NCBI GenBank assembly: GCA_026874595.1 | Contig: CM049319.1 | Coordinates: forward strand, 38,385,473 to 38,449,472 | Direction of reading: 5' to 3' | Length of the DNA: 64,000 nucleotides | From: Sipunculus nudus | Taxonomy: Eukaryota > Annelida > Sipuncula > Golfingiida > Sipunculidae | In this document: piece after piece, positions 1 through 12,507 of the stretch | How positions within the stretch are numbered: the first letter of the stretch is position 1 | How the letters are laid out: each line of letters begins with the position of its first letter | Position numbers and translations under genes: made by a program | Notes under the pieces: model-generated | The model's database searches: none | What the model saw: the letters and a program-made list of their open reading frames with translations, nothing else | Told to the model about the DNA's origin: nothing

Positions 1-250
1 TATCCGGACCCCCTCCCCCTTTTTCTTATTCCGGATCAACCTTTTTTAAGAATTTCAGACAAAACTTTGCGGCCTAGACCCTCCCCCCTTTTCCGGACCT
101 TGGGACCTTTCTTTAGGTTGTTCATTAGTCCTCCTGCTTTGGACCCCCCCCCCCCCCTTCCGGACCTTGTGACCTTTCTTTAGGTTGTTCATTAGTCCTC
201 CTGCTTTGGACCCCCCCCCCCCCTTTTCCTAAATCCTGGATCCGCCGATG
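1..250 (-). mobile_element. C-rich terminal fragment of a hAT-like element with internal tandem repeats
   Basis: Two or more copies of a roughly 67-bp unit ('gacctttctttaggttg' followed by 'ttcattagtcctcctgc' and a long C run) lie at about 100-230. The block ends with tcctggatccgccgatg at 234-250. Read on the - strand this is CATCGGCGGATCCAGG, which resembles hAT terminal inverted repeats of the CAGnGGCGGATCC type. The other end lies outside the window, so the superfamily assignment is an inference. Confidence 0.45.
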
Positions 251-407
251 GACTTGAGCCTTGACAGTGTGTGTATTAAAACTGAAATATGTGTCTTCCT
301 TTAGGTAGTCTAGCTACAGAACTAGAATCGTCCGACTCCTTTAGAGATAATGCAATTATGAATCCGAGCAGTGTGGATCTAAATGTGAGAATGTTTCTGT
401 TTCACAG

Positions 408-569
408 GGAATGCCTATGCTGATCTATTTCGGGGCTGTGCTGTCCATCCTGTACTATTTCGGTATAACACAACGCATCTCTGCCAAAATGGGCTGGTTC
501 TTCCAGGCGACGTTAGGTACCACTGCTATTGAGTCACTCAGTGTGTCTGCCAATATCTTTTTAAACGGG
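408..569 (+). CDS. SLC28: SLC28 exon: HP1 re-entrant loop region
   Basis: Acceptor tttcacag ends at 407 and donor gtaagt starts at 570; phase 0 at both ends. It encodes a membrane segment followed by GTTAIESLSVSANIF, the counterpart of the conserved HP1 serine/glutamate motif of CNTs. Confidence 0.9.
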
Positions 570-3500
570 GTAAGTCCATTCATAAACTGGTTGTATTCGC
601 TGTGATGAGTTGTCATTCTGGAGACAGAATGCACAGTATTCCTTCTACCTGAATAATTAAAGACCCACTATTAATATATAGAGCTGTTTTTTTTCTAAAC
701 TGTATGAACCATCTAACTACTTATAGACTGTACAAGCAAGAGGAAAATTAAATAAACATATCAGTGTGAATTCTAGGACTGTACTTTGAAAATGTCGAGG
801 ATGACCGTTCTCCTAACGAGGCGCACCTCATTTCGTCAGTGCCCTCTAGAGGGCAGGGTTAAAGTTACTGCCGTGTGATTGGCTGCGTGGTATTCATTGA
901 TTGACAAGTGGCAGAACAGGACGGGAAGACATCTGTGCTATTGGAGTATGGATCGTTACTTATAGGTGTGTTCCTTTTTTTAGATGGACATCATGCTGAT
1001 GTTCAGACCGTACCTTCACCTTCTGACGAAGTCCGAGTTCCACACATTTCTGGTTGGCAACCATTCAACGGTCGCGGGATTTATCTTTGCTCTGTTCGTT
1101 CTGTTTGGGGTGAGATGACACTTCATGATCTCTGCTTTAACACCTTAACGTATCTGGCAAACCTCTTAACATATAATCTTGATGCACCGTCAATATTAAT
1201 AATTAAAATGCCGTAGACGTGGATTGATTTTCATGATAATTCGTTACTGACATAATAAGAGCTCATTTTTTATATCAGGATATGTATCATGTGACGGTGT
1301 ACTGTTAAATCAAAAGCGTTAGGTCCTGCTATGGTACAATATTTTTTAAGGGGAAGTAAAAATTTATATATGTCAAGTAAAAGCTAGATGTTTCTTGCCA
1401 GACTGGGCAAGTGCTTTTCAAAACTTAACGTCGAACCTTGCCCCACCGTGACCACCTCCGCTTGCTTCGCCAATGTCCGTAAATTTAGCCGGCACTCAAA
1501 TCTGTCTAGCTGTAACCCTCTGTGTGACCATGACAGAGGTTTGTTGTGCACTCTATTATGAAGACCTGTAACAAGTTAAAACTAGCGTCCATGCATATAG
1601 AATGATCATTTAAATTCTATGGTAGGCGCCTCCCGAGCACCTGTTGTCGGCGGCCGTGATGAGCGCTCCTGCCTGCATCGCTATCGCCAAACTCAACTAC
1701 CCAGAGACTCAGGAGTCCAGGCTTAAAACTAAAAAAGATGTCAACTTTGAAAGCGGGTAGGTTTATACTTACTTATTTCAAATACATGTATGTTGTACAC
1801 TACAGAAAACTGTTGCAGTGGTATATCTTTCAATATCAGCCAGACTGTTGATATATCAGTTATTTAACACTCACGTGCAGTAACCAGCATCAACATCATA
1901 GATTACATGTTCTTGTATTTGATTTCGAAAAATATCCTTCACTTGATTCAGAATCTGACGCAACTGGCGTTTTCACTTGATTCTGTTATCACATAGTTAG
2001 TCAAAACTAATAGTTTACTGTGGTTAAGATGGATTCACTTTGTTGCTAATACGATGGTGTGGCGTCGTCCATCGTCCGTACGTTATCCCATACTAACTCA
2101 ACTAGGGACATGGGGGTCTCGACGCTGAGCTGAATTTGTCAATAAGGATATTTTTAAAGAAATTTTTTCAGAATTACGGTCCTGTGACCTTAACCAATGA
2201 CCTTGAGACCAAAAAATCTAAGAACTTATTATTCTTGAACTTGCAGCATTTAGATTATTGTAACAATCTTTAAAAAAAAGTGGGTCCAGTGACCTTGACC
2301 TTTGACTATAATTAACTTAAAAATCTACAGATTTCTTCCACTTTGGGCAAGCCATGGATAAAAGATGGAAAGTTTGGGATGAAAAGTTTGATTTACAGTG
2401 CATCCACAATATTTTTAAAGATGTTGCTCCTGTGACCTACACCTTTGACCTCTGGACCCTGAAAATCAAAATAATTCTTACTTAAGTGTCGTATGATTAA
2501 TAAATCAAGTTTGAAGCCAACCTATCAAGCCAAAGCAGAATTGTCATCAATAAACTAATTTGTGAATGGATGGGCTCTGTGACCTTGACCTTTGACCTTA
2601 ATGACCCAAAATTGAAAAGAATCTTCCTCTATTAACATGTGAGTAATATCTTGAAGATGGAAGGTTTGTAATGAAAAGTTTGGCTTGAAATGCGTACACA
2701 TTCCTTTTGAAGAAATGGGTCCTGTGACCTTGACCTTTGACCTTTGGTCCCCAAAATCAACAAATTACTTTAGTGGTGAACCATATATAATTAAGTTTGA
2801 AAACAATACGGCAAACTTAACTGGAGTTATCATCTGAAAACTTATTTGTAAACAGATGGTCCTTGTGAACCGGAGCTTTTGACCTTGAGATCTCATTTAT
2901 GCTCCCCAATACTGGCACGTCAGCTAAACAAGCAAGATGAAAAGATTGGGATGAAATGCTTGGCTTAAAATGACAATCCATGCATTAATAATCAAATATT
3001 GGAGGTGTTGTATCAATTTTTTTATTATTCTTGGGGTAATTACAAGCCCCATAGCTCGGAGGATATAAGTGCAGTAACCTTATTACAGGTTTTTAAAGGA
3101 GATTTTTTAATGGACCTCCCAAGTTTTTTGTTACAGGCTTCTAGGTTCAACGTTTACGATTTGTGCCATGCTCACGGACGGACGACGGACAAAGCGTCAC
3201 ACCTATACATCCTTTGACTTAGTCAGCTGTTTAGCTGAGCTAAAAACGGAAGGAACTAGCATCACCGAATTTTATGCAAAAAATCAGTCATCTAAAAAAC
3301 TCTATCGGGTATTGCTTATTTTTTTAATTTTTTTTATTAAGGATAGGTCCATGGCCTGTTGGTGACACTGTCTTTTGAAGGAGGATGGAGGTATTCATAC
3401 AATAAAGATGAAATAGTATAATTAAGCCTTTAGTTTTTATATATGCACAAGGTTAGGAATAATCAAGAAGTCATAACCTGTCGTTAAGACATTAGAGCGA

Positions 3501-6500
3501 ATCTCTGAGGTTCCAGCGAGATTTCACCATTATGCCACTGAGGCACCGGTGGACCTTCAGCTCCGAAATCCAACGCTTTAACCACTGACTACGCCCTCCC
3601 CATGTTATAGCTAATTTTTTTTTGCTATCTGCATTTACCAAGATTTTATAAGGAAAAGGCTTAAAAAATTTTCTCCGACAAAACTGTCCAGCCAAATTGT
3701 TTAGTATTTCACAGTTCTTTGAATGGTTCCAGTTCTAAGAATTTTGACCGAGTTATAAATAGCTGAACTTAGTCATTGCTTCAAAAATGACATTACAATT
3801 TCAGAAATGGCTGGAGCTTATCTGGCAAAATTTTATGCAAATGTTGGTCCGATGAGTCATATTTGAAATATGGTATAGGTGGCGCCACCTGCATCGACCT
3901 TTTTATACGGGGGTCATCGGTCATTAGTACATTAACCCATAATTTCTCAGGAAAAGCTGGAGTTAGTATTCCCAAATTTTATGCAAAAATCTGTCAAATA
4001 TCAAATGTTGTGGGATTTTTTTTTTTTTGGCGCGACCTGCATCAACTTACATTCTACGGGGAAAAGCTTAATTACCTCTGAAAATCTTCTTCTCTCAAAT
4101 CATTCAGACAAATTGTTCATTATTTCACAGAAATCATTCCAGAGACGAGCTTCCTCAAGTTTCTTCAAATGGTTTGGGTTTGATGAATTTTTTGCTGAGT
4201 TCCAGGAATTTGAATTCAGTCACTGGGCAAGAAAGCCTACTAATATAATCTCAGAAACAACAGGGTTCTAGCATCAAGTTTTGTGCAAATGATTGTCACA
4301 TGACTCATCTTTGAAATTGCAGTTTTTGAAGCGCTACCTACAAAGACCTGTTTTGTACGGGCAATACTTGTGATTTTAGCCAATTTCAGCTTAAAAATGT
4401 TTAGGTTGAAACTGTCAAGCTGAATGGTTTAATTTTTCATAAGAATAGGGTAGGGTTCTTCAGTTGTATAAGAATAAATTGGGTTCATTGATATTTGGTA
4501 GAGTCATAGAAAGCTGAGCATAGTATTTCAAACTGAGGACTGCAATAGTCTTCTTCTGCAAAACTGCTGTGTCAACTTCTGTAAAATTGCACAAAAATGA
4601 TCCTTAGGATGCCTTTGTTCAAGTTTATTTTTGGCAGAATCATTGGACCTTTAACAATGAAAGGACTGTGAGATACTTTGGTAAAACAAAGCTTAACATT
4701 TTTATAAAAAAAAACTTATGAACATGTCAACTTGAAAAAAAGCATTTTACCAAAAATCTTTCAGTATGTGAAACGATTTACCAACAGGCCAAGATTGTAT
4801 TTGTATCTATAAATAGCTTGGCAGACTGCCAACTATTTTAGGTTTGGCAACAGGCCAAAGGTCAGTCTGGACCTATTCATAGCTTTTTCGAGTTTTTTTC
4901 GCTGGTAGGATTGAGTGTCATAGAATTACCGTATTTTCATTTTTAAGAATTACCACTTACCAAAATACAATTATTTACTGCCATATATGTGGATATGTCA
5001 GTAACTGGGACACACTAATAAAAAATTGCCTTTGTGTCTCAATTAAATATTTTAAGTAATATAACATATTCAGATATTTAGCAACAACATTATTAAAGTT
5101 TAAACATATTTTCCATGCATATGCTGTTATACGGAAATATAAAATAAAACTCAAAGCATAACGGGATCCATTATATTAAGTATGTATGCCCAGAGCCTAC
5201 ACTACTGAAGCTGCACAAATTTGAGGAAAGTACTTGCTCACCACAGTTCACACCTTTTATTTGACGAAGAGGTTAATACTGTTCTGTGATAATCAGCTAA
5301 TAAACTGAAAAGGGAAGGCTATGGAACTGCAGAGGAAGTTAGCTCTAAGTCACGGTTGTGTACACAGAGAAAAGAGCATGGCTTCTTTACCTCATTCTAT
5401 TTTGCCAATGCATTCCTCTATACTGGCCATTGCTCTTTGGTCCATCCATGATATACACACCTCAGTCTTTGTGAGCTATGTAAAGCCATATCCAGCTGGT
5501 GACAGAGCCAGGAGCACCCATGTGGTGACTGTTAAAGATCACAGGAAATAATCCTGGTGCTCTACCCTCAGTCATGTTATATAATTTCTGAGACTGACCA
5601 CAAGTATAGGCCGGCTACAGTGCTGAACAGTCTAAATATGCAAAACTGTGTCTAGATATATTTGTACAATATTATGACCTGTCTCAAAAATCAGGGATTT
5701 TATATTTCACAAGTGCAATGTAGTAATTCAGAAAATGGAATAACGAAAGGGACATAAACAGACATGCAGAGCTTTACATATAAGTAAATGTAATTATCTC
5801 TTCACTATAACCATGTTTTCGGCCCGCAGAAACCCACTAAAATATCATATAGCCCGCCTAGCATATCCTAACTTTTAGCCCGCACTCGCCCAACAGGTAT
5901 TTTTTTGCCCAAAATCATAAAAAAGTCAGCCCGCGGGGGCCTGCCGGTCGGGCGGGTTGCGGGCCCCACAGCCCGCGGGGCGTGTATAGGCCGCGCAGGG
6001 CTCTACTGTATACCTCTCGGATAGTTTCGTCGTATACAATAATTTTTGCACTGTATATGTCCCTGCTTATTTCATAGGAGTAATTTAACATATCAACCTG
6101 AAATTATGCATGTCCGTACATCTCGGATAGTTTTGTTGTATACAAGACTTTTGGCACCACACACAATTGTTCATGCATCTGTGCTCACAGCACAAGAGTG
6201 GTTTGAAGTATCTGCCTGAAATTTTGCATGCCCATACACCTTCGATGGCTTTCTCGTACACAAGACTGGTGGCGCAACCTACAATCATTTTATTTTTGTG
6301 TGCACAAATGCCAGTATTTCAGCAGGTATGTTTTTGTAATTGGTGTTCAACTCGGGTTCAAAATGTTTAGTACTTGCATTGTACATGTACGTGTCACAAA
6401 TGCACTTGAAAAGTAAAGGTCCAGCATGGAAGCATTATACCTGATGTATATCCCTTTGCACAGGTTCGCATTAGACTTTTTTTTTTACTTCTTAATCCTT

Positions 6501-9368
6501 GTTAATGCGGTAAATGTGATTGTGGTTTGGACCTGTCACATGTCTTTGCTGTGAGTGTAGTTTTGTCATGCTTGTGTATGCGGTGAATGTGATTTTGACG
6601 TACTTGTAAAGTTGGGGACTATGATTTAACCATAGGCAGGAGACCAACGTAGTGGAGGCGGCGGCGTCCGGGGCGTCTGTGGCCGGGAAGACCGTCATGG
6701 CCGTGGTCGTCAACATGCTGGCCTTTCTGTCCATCCTTGCCTTTATAAACGCCGCTCTGAGCTGGATCGGCGGCCGGGTGGGCTACCCTCAGCTCAGCTT
6801 TCAGGTAATATTAACTGTCATTATCTACATTTATTTCATTTGACAGGAAGTTTAGTTTATGGTACATTTTGTGTTCATGTCCCATAGGAAGTAATATGGA
6901 ATGTCTTTTATGTGTACAAATTAGATACGGTTACAAATGCTTATAAGACGAACATCTGATACACGGTTATAGCATAAGTAGCACAACATTTGAAGCTGAG
7001 CATTGTATAATTATTCTTAAAATGAGGTCACATCTTAAAAATGTTGCCAATCAAGCAAAGAGTGTAATGTGGTAATATATTTTTGATTTTTTTTCCAGTA
7101 CAAAATGCAATAAATATTTATCAGGGGATGACCGGATCTCAGATTCAAATGATCAGATTAGTAATATAAGTGGACTCTGTAGGCCTACCTAATGATAGGT
7201 TTAATGTCTGTAGGCCTAGAAAAAAAAAACATTGGAGAGATGTTCCAAGGTTGATCTTCTCAGTGACATGTCCGTATCTATTTTGGCCTTTTAGTATAAA
7301 GTGCTGTTGTGATTATAACGTTGATGTTTTAGGTGATCTGCTCGTATCTCTTTTGGCCTTTGAGTATTTTAATGGGTGTAGAAGTGAGGGAAGCACGCCG
7401 GGTTGCAGCGCTACTTGGAATAAAAGTTTTCACAAGCGAAATCATTGCATACCAGATGCTTGGAGACGAAATTCAAGCCGGCCTTAGCGTGAGTATTAAA
7501 TTTTCAATAGTTTTCATGTTTATAGCAAAATTTGTAGGAAACATCTCTTTAGTAAGAATCAACGAAAGTGTGTCCGCGATGCGGAATATGGCTATAGCCT
7601 TGCAGTAGCCTCGTCATATCTGTATTCTGTTTAATTATGTTCAAGTGATCATTTCATAATCATTGTGGAATAAAGAATGAATGCTGCTAAGTAATATTTC
7701 ATCATTTTTTAATTAAAATAAACATTGATTAAAGATACAACATCGGACGCCAGTGTGAACCTGTTGATACATATATACTGTAGCAACGTTCGGCTGCTAT
7801 AGCGACGTACGCTCTGTGTGGGTTCTCCGGCGTGTCGACTTTAGCCATCGCGGTGGGTGTGTGGAACGCCGTGTGTCCTCAGAAAACAAAGGAGATGGCC
7901 AGTCAGATGCTCAGAGTGATCATCAACGCTAACGTGTCTTGTTTCCTCACGGCATGCATTGCTGGTATGCCTCTTGTTTTATGATTTCTACAGTGTATAT
8001 CATATTCTGTGTCAATTTTTTGTAAATTCCGTCGTTTGTCCAATGGTTATTGTAGACATTAGCATCAGTCAAGATGGAAAGGGGAAAACTTATTCCAGAA
8101 CATTCTGAAATACTCTATTGTTTACTGGTCATCGTTCTAGTATACGTAAATCTATTTCTGAAGAGGGGCCCAATCGCCTATAAAGCATGTTGAATAAACA
8201 CGTAAAATAGTTTTTCCCCTTTAAAATAAATTTGTATCTGGCATAATATTGACCTGAAACCGTTTGATTTTACCTGTAAACGAGTGTTAAATACAGTGGG
8301 CTGGGCTCGATCACAGATGTAAATATAAACACAGCGCGTGTCACAACACTCAGGAGATGCCTTGACTGACTTGGCCCATTAAAATTTATACATCCCGCTG
8401 GCTGAAACATCGCGTGGTGCGGCTCACAGTCGGACCTCCCGGTCACGCGGCCTTGTTATGCTGACAAAAGTGGACTGTGTTTACCAACACAGAGCCATTA
8501 CAAGGTATTAGACAGCCATATGCGCGGTACTGTGACCGTGTGCTGGGATGGTTTTGCTGGGGAACTTCCGTGTAAAATAAAACTGAACTGATAGTGTAAA
8601 AGGATAGGCATAATACTGTTCCAAATTATACCCATTTAAGCTCTCTCCTTGTCTTACGCGGAACCCTTTAGCAGAATTTATAGAATAAATACTGAAAACG
8701 TATTTCCAGCTCTGTTAGCTCGAACATGTTTAAAAAGCACACCTTAGTTACCATAGAAAAGGGTTAAAAACAATTAAGAGAAATGGCAAAAATGGCAATA
8801 TAACCATCCGAAGAATTATCGCCTCAGTGTCTGGAAGCACAGGGGACCTAAAACCAGATATAGGTCCTAACGTTACTGACAGTGGCCTATATAGTGCCAG
8901 TAAATCAATCAAGTGCATGTAGTTTTATATATGGACTGTACATAGATATGTGTCAAGTTGAGATATATTAGTATGTATATAAATACGAAAATCCACTGAG
9001 CAAGTATTGACAGCTTTAATACAGATTTTTCATAAGTACGTGTTATATAGTTATATAATTAAGATGGTGCCCTCTGTCAGTCTGCAGAAGGATTTTATGT
9101 CAATCGGTACCAGTGTGAATAGTGAAACGACATAAGCAGCTAACGCAAACGGAATAGTAAATAATCAACCGGCTGTGCATGTTTTGGATTTTGAGCGTTT
9201 AGAAATGTACCTTAATGTTCAGTTGTTACTTTTCTTTCTGCAGGTATCCTGTACTCCCCACAGATGGCGAGGCCCCCGCCACCACCAAATCCGGACGCTG
9301 ATTTCATCAATGGCCTGCTCAACCTTATCCCAAGTTACAGAGATATTTTTGCTCTTATACCATCGTAA
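408..9368 (+). CDS. SLC28: Concentrative nucleoside transporter (SLC28/CNT family), C-terminal seven exons
   Basis: CNTs are sodium- or proton-coupled nucleoside importers of the plasma membrane. Seven exons (408-569, 984-1109, 1626-1756, 6636-6804, 7333-7488, 7784-7964, 9244-9368) join with GT/AG splice sites into one frame of 349 codons plus TAA. Family landmarks appear in order: the HP1 region (TTAIESLSVSANIF), RPYLHLLTKSE, HLLSAAVMSAPA, ESGQETNVVEAAASGAS, AALSWIGGRVGYPQLSFQ, YLFWPLSILMGVE, IATYALCGFSG and the C-terminal ACIAGILYSPQ. The first half of the protein, including the N-terminal membrane segments, lies upstream of the window. Oddities: the HP1 GQTE motif is NGMD, the NEFVAY motif is SEIIAY, and the GFANIGS motif is GFSGVST, so this looks like a divergent paralogue. 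The open frame and intact splice sites argue against a plain pseudogene. Intron 3 (1757-6635) is swollen by repeats. Confidence 0.92.
984..1109 (+). CDS. SLC28: SLC28 exon: RPYL-TKSE segment
   Basis: Acceptor ttttttag ends at 983 and donor gtgaga starts at 1110; 42 codons, phase 0 at both ends. It encodes FRPYLHLLTKSEFH and then GNHSTVAGFIFALFVLFG. The family usually has TIAGSVLGAYISFG there, so the small residues and the serine of that helix are replaced by bulky hydrophobics. Confidence 0.9.
1626..1756 (+). CDS. SLC28: SLC28 exon: HLLSAAVMSAPA segment
   Basis: The acceptor AG lies at 1624-1625 and the donor gtaggt starts at 1757. The exon ends two bases into a glycine codon that is completed at 6636. 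The HLLsAsVMSAPA..AkL.yPE signature of CNTs is clear. Confidence 0.92.
2100..3243. mobile_element. Helentron-like tandem-repeat element E1 (family D units)
   Basis: The left end aactagggacatgggggtc, followed by acgctgagctga, and the right end agtcagctgtttagctgag plus ctaa match the ends of the other E elements in this window. The interior holds about four 280-bp units with 'gtgaccttgacctttgacc', then one unit of the 'ccatagctcggaggatat' type (family B). A gacggacgacggac tract sits next to the right end. It has no coding capacity. It lies in SLC28 intron 3. Confidence 0.65.
3490..3600 (-). repeat. tRNA-like SINE fragment (uncertain)
   Basis: On the - strand ggcgtagtcagtggttaaag resembles a tRNA box A, and a box B-like GGTTCcAgcgAgAtTTC lies on the opposite strand. 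This is too degenerate to be a functional tRNA gene. Confidence 0.25.
3600..6474 (-). mobile_element. Truncated Helentron-like element E6 (inverted relative of 12314-15974)
   Basis: The segment 3650-3790 is a reverse-complement relative of 15600-15780 (the 'ggacaatttggctggacagt' module). The segment 6010-6474 is a reverse-complement relative of 12320-12507 plus 13694-13870. Order and orientation of the two blocks match the larger element, so this is read as one inverted copy with both extreme ends lost. It contains ggtggcgccacc at about 3878. The middle (4900-6010) includes unrelated sequence. Confidence 0.45.
5822..6008 (-). mobile_element. GC-rich MITE-like fragment
   Basis: A run of gcccgc motifs ends with gccgcgcagggctctactg. 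Read on the - strand this is CAGTAGAGCCCTGCGCGGC, the general form of a hAT terminal repeat. No matching left end or target duplication was found. Confidence 0.35.
6636..6804 (+). CDS. SLC28: SLC28 exon: scaffold helices, YPQLSFQ
   Basis: The acceptor AG at 6634-6635 keeps the frame; the next AG at 6638-6639 would not. It encodes NVVEAAASGAS and then a hydrophobic helix through NAALSWIGGRVGYPQLSFQ, near-identical in pattern to the family. The donor gtaata starts at 6805. Confidence 0.93.
7263..7303 (+). pseudogene. Partial tandem duplicate of the start of the next SLC28 exon
   Basis: After an AG at 7262-7263, sequence coding VTCPYLFWPFSIK parallels VICSYLFWPLSI at the start of the exon that begins at 7333, 70 bp downstream. 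DNA identity is high over about 35 bp and then decays. It lacks a donor, so it looks like a dead exon start. Confidence 0.55.
7333..7488 (+). CDS. SLC28: SLC28 exon: MGVE ... HP2 region
   Basis: Acceptor gttttag ends at 7332 and donor gtgagt starts at 7489; 52 codons. It encodes FWPLSILMGVE and FTSEIIAYQMLGDEI. The usual NEFVAY is SEIIAY, so the glutamate is kept and the asparagine lost. Read-through into the intron stays open to 7608, which allows a truncated alternative C-terminus. Confidence 0.9.
7784..7964 (+). CDS. SLC28: SLC28 exon: IATYALCGF segment
   Basis: Acceptor tactgtag ends at 7783 and donor gtatgc starts at 7965. It encodes QRSAAIATYALCGFSGVST and the penultimate helix ending ACIAG. 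The substrate-contact segment that is GFANIGS in mammalian CNTs reads GFSGVST. Confidence 0.92.
9244..9368 (+). CDS. SLC28: SLC28 last exon with stop
   Basis: Acceptor ttctgcag ends at 9243. It encodes GILYSPQMARPPPPPNPDAD and a short cytosolic tail ending ALIPS, then TAA at 9366-9368. The proline-rich tail is typical of poorly conserved CNT C-termini. Confidence 0.9.
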
Positions 9369-10671
9369 ATAGGTCCGCATAAGCCATGTGATTCGAGCGT
9401 GAAGTACTTTCAGTCCAGGCAGAGGGAATCCACGTTTTTATAAGTAAACAAATGTATTTTTCTTATTTATGGAGAACATGAAATATCTACCAGCATAAAA
9501 CATATTTGGCTTATGTCCGGTCAATGTGTTCGAACAAAATGAAAAGTGTAACACATATTTACCTGAAGTCTACCACTTTCCAGAATTCAGACATATTCTG
9601 TAATTTTCAACATGTAGGCTCAAAATGTCAAGTCACACATGACAATTTATATTTTTGTACATGTAAATTACAAACTCTAATGTTTGAAACTAACTTTAAA
9701 CTAAGCTCATAAATATGATAATCTCATTCTTAGGCTTTCAGTTACAGGCATTTAACAATGTACAAGTGTACCCCATGGTCTTTCATCAGCTGTTGTGTAG
9801 ATAGACATTCTCGACAATTCAGTGATAGGCATTATTCTACTGTCGCTTTGTAAAAAGGCATTCCTTCCGAGTAGATGTCGTAATAAGACGACAGTGTAGG
9901 GCACTGGTCTGTGATATGTATTGTAGTCTACACCAAGATATCTGAAATTATTAACTTTATATTTATTTTTATGCAGAAGTGTTATGTGAATACCATATCA
10001 CATATTCAAGTTGATTCGTTGACATGGGTTTTCGAATGATGTTAATTGATATTTTCCTTTAGAAGAAGTAAATTTCTAGAAGTAAAGGTAGACATTATCC
10101 GGTGGATTTTATACTGATTACTCTGTAACTGAGTGATCTTTACCAGAATGTTGTATACACAAATTTCACATGCAGTTGTATTTTGGTTTAAAGTTAATTT
10201 GCTATTTTTCTAAACTGTTACCAAATCTTTCCATATTTAGAAAATATGGTTAATTACAATCTTTACGCAGTGACCGCATTCCATTCCTACTTGTTCATTT
10301 CTTCTCTGGTGGTAAGAAATTGATTATTAGGAATAGAATGCGACTGTTGTGTGTAGAGAGTAGAAAGAATTCATCTGAACATCCGTCGAGAAGGACCCGT
10401 TAACGTTCAAGAGGATTAGATATAACAAGACAATGGACCTACGTGTATGTGACGTATACTCATGTAACCTGTAAAGTGCTTCTTCCTATATTAACAAAGA
10501 TGATCCGCGAGGAACATTCAGCGCGGTACTGGCTGGTATATATGTTGATGCATGCGGCACTGACGGGCACCTGACGAAGAGGGTACACAGAAACGAGAGG
10601 GTTAGGACTCGTGGGGAATGGTGTGTAAAGCACTTTAGACATCGATGACTTCTGTCACAATTATTAATAAA
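9369..10671 (+). other. Probable SLC28 3' untranslated region with candidate poly(A) signal
   Basis: No coding signal is seen. The first AATAAA in a plausible place for the transporter transcript is at 10666-10671, giving a 3' UTR of about 1.3 kb. The assignment is positional only. Confidence 0.35.
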
Positions 10672-12313
10672 GTTGATACATGAAAATTATTTTGAATTGT
10701 TATTATGCGGACCAATCTCTCCAATGTAAATTGTTTTCTGTTATATAAGGAGTATTTGTTAAATGTGTATTTGCATAACACCACTCGTTTTCACGTATCT
10801 ACAAAATGACATATTTATTCATTTACCTGCTACACACAAACACACAGATATTTATATTTTGATTACTTTGTGCATGTACTCTATTGAACAAATAAAATGT
10901 ACCTATTCTGCACGACTCCTGCCTGAGTTTACCACTGAAGACATTCTGAGTGTCCTTTAAGATGTATACGTGTATAACACATCTCGAGCTCAACATCTGT
11001 TTAGTCTTGTTTACTTAATCATTCATTTTGTCTGATACAAAGGCTACAAAACTGAGATGTCAAGCAGCAAAAAATATTGTATTTTATTTTATTTATTATA
11101 AATACTTCTTTATACAAAGTAACTAGTTTTCAACGTCGTGAACTCCATTTTCCCTTTTTAAATTTTACGTAACCAGAATTGATGGAGGGGACGGTCCGAA
11201 ATATTTGGCAAAGACAATTCTAATATAAACTTTATTTATTTTACATGGATTGTACAACTAGATATTATAACTAATACGAGGCATTCTCCATGGCTCGGAA
11301 GTTGGCGCTGGGTAGTCGGTAAGGGTTGAGAAAACTGGAGGACCCGGAGAAAACCTCCGACCTTGGACGGGCAATTACAACCAACAACCAGCAGAGAAGG
11401 CCGAGCGTTTTGCCACTCAGCAAAGACAATTGAAGCATATATAACACCTCACAATTTAATTTCAATTAGAAACATTAGTTGTACAAGATGAATAAATAAA
11501 AAAATAATTTTTGCATGATCAAACCTAATGATATGCAGAATGATCAAGACACAAAACATTAATTACTGCATGTGCAATGCCTTACATTGAAATAAGTCAC
11601 AAATCTGCGGATACCAGTGAGAGGAATTTTCATGACTGTGTTTTAGAAAGATAAATCATTATTTAACTAAGTCAAATTTCGACAGGACGAGGAGTACTGG
11701 ATGCCGGGGGGGGGGGGGGGGAGGGGGGGGGGCATCGACCCCTGTGGTCCCCCCTTGGCTACGCCCCTGGTCCAATACATATTCACATTACAGTTCAAAT
11801 ATTAATCTGTAGAATGTTTTAAGGTTATGTGGAGTATTTCTGGTTTTATATGAATGACCCACAGACCATGACACTAAAAGAAAATCTAGAATGGCTGATG
11901 AAACATTGAAATTGCATAACATCTGCCCTACAGCTGTTATTACATATCAGGCGTAATTTTGACATAATTTATATTCGAGATATGTTCAGGCCAACATTCA
12001 GTGTGAATTGAATTCATGTGGTTGTTTGTAAGCATTATTTAGTGATTACAAAGAGTCGTGTCATGAAGAGTAGATCTTCTGTTGAGAGGGGGTCCCATAG
12101 AATGACACCTGCATACAAGGGTGACGGTGCTGACTCAACGTCCACAGATCAAACAGATGCCACCTAAAACACCGCATCAAACGCATCCGACGATATAGGC
12201 AATGGTGAACAGTAGGTCTGATAGGCGAGATAAAAAAGAGCGTGCATATAACACAGTTAGAATAATATATATGTCATGTAGAGTTGGTATTTATAATCTA
12301 TTTCTCTATGATT
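10672..12313. other. Intergenic, no gene recognised; G-run with a hAT-like end
   Basis: A 40-base G-rich run at 11706-11733 is followed by ccccccttggctacgcccctg, whose reverse complement begins CAGGGGCGTAGCC, a hAT-type terminus. No left partner was found. A GC-richer patch at 11280-11400 has an open - frame that I do not recognise. Confidence 0.4.
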
Positions 12314-12507
12314 AAACAAGGCCTACAGGCCTAATGCGAACCTGTGCAATGAGATTACACCAGGTATAATGCTTCAATGCTGGACCATTACTTTTCAAGA
12401 ACATGTGTAACATGTACATGAACAATGCAAGTACTAAACACTTAGAACAAGAAACAATTAAACAAACATCACTGCTGCAATTCTGGCATGGGTGCACACA
12501 ACACAAA

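Noticed and set aside
3490-3600. tRNA gene
   Set aside because: A box A-like stretch is present, but there is no complete cloverleaf and box B is on the wrong strand or decayed.
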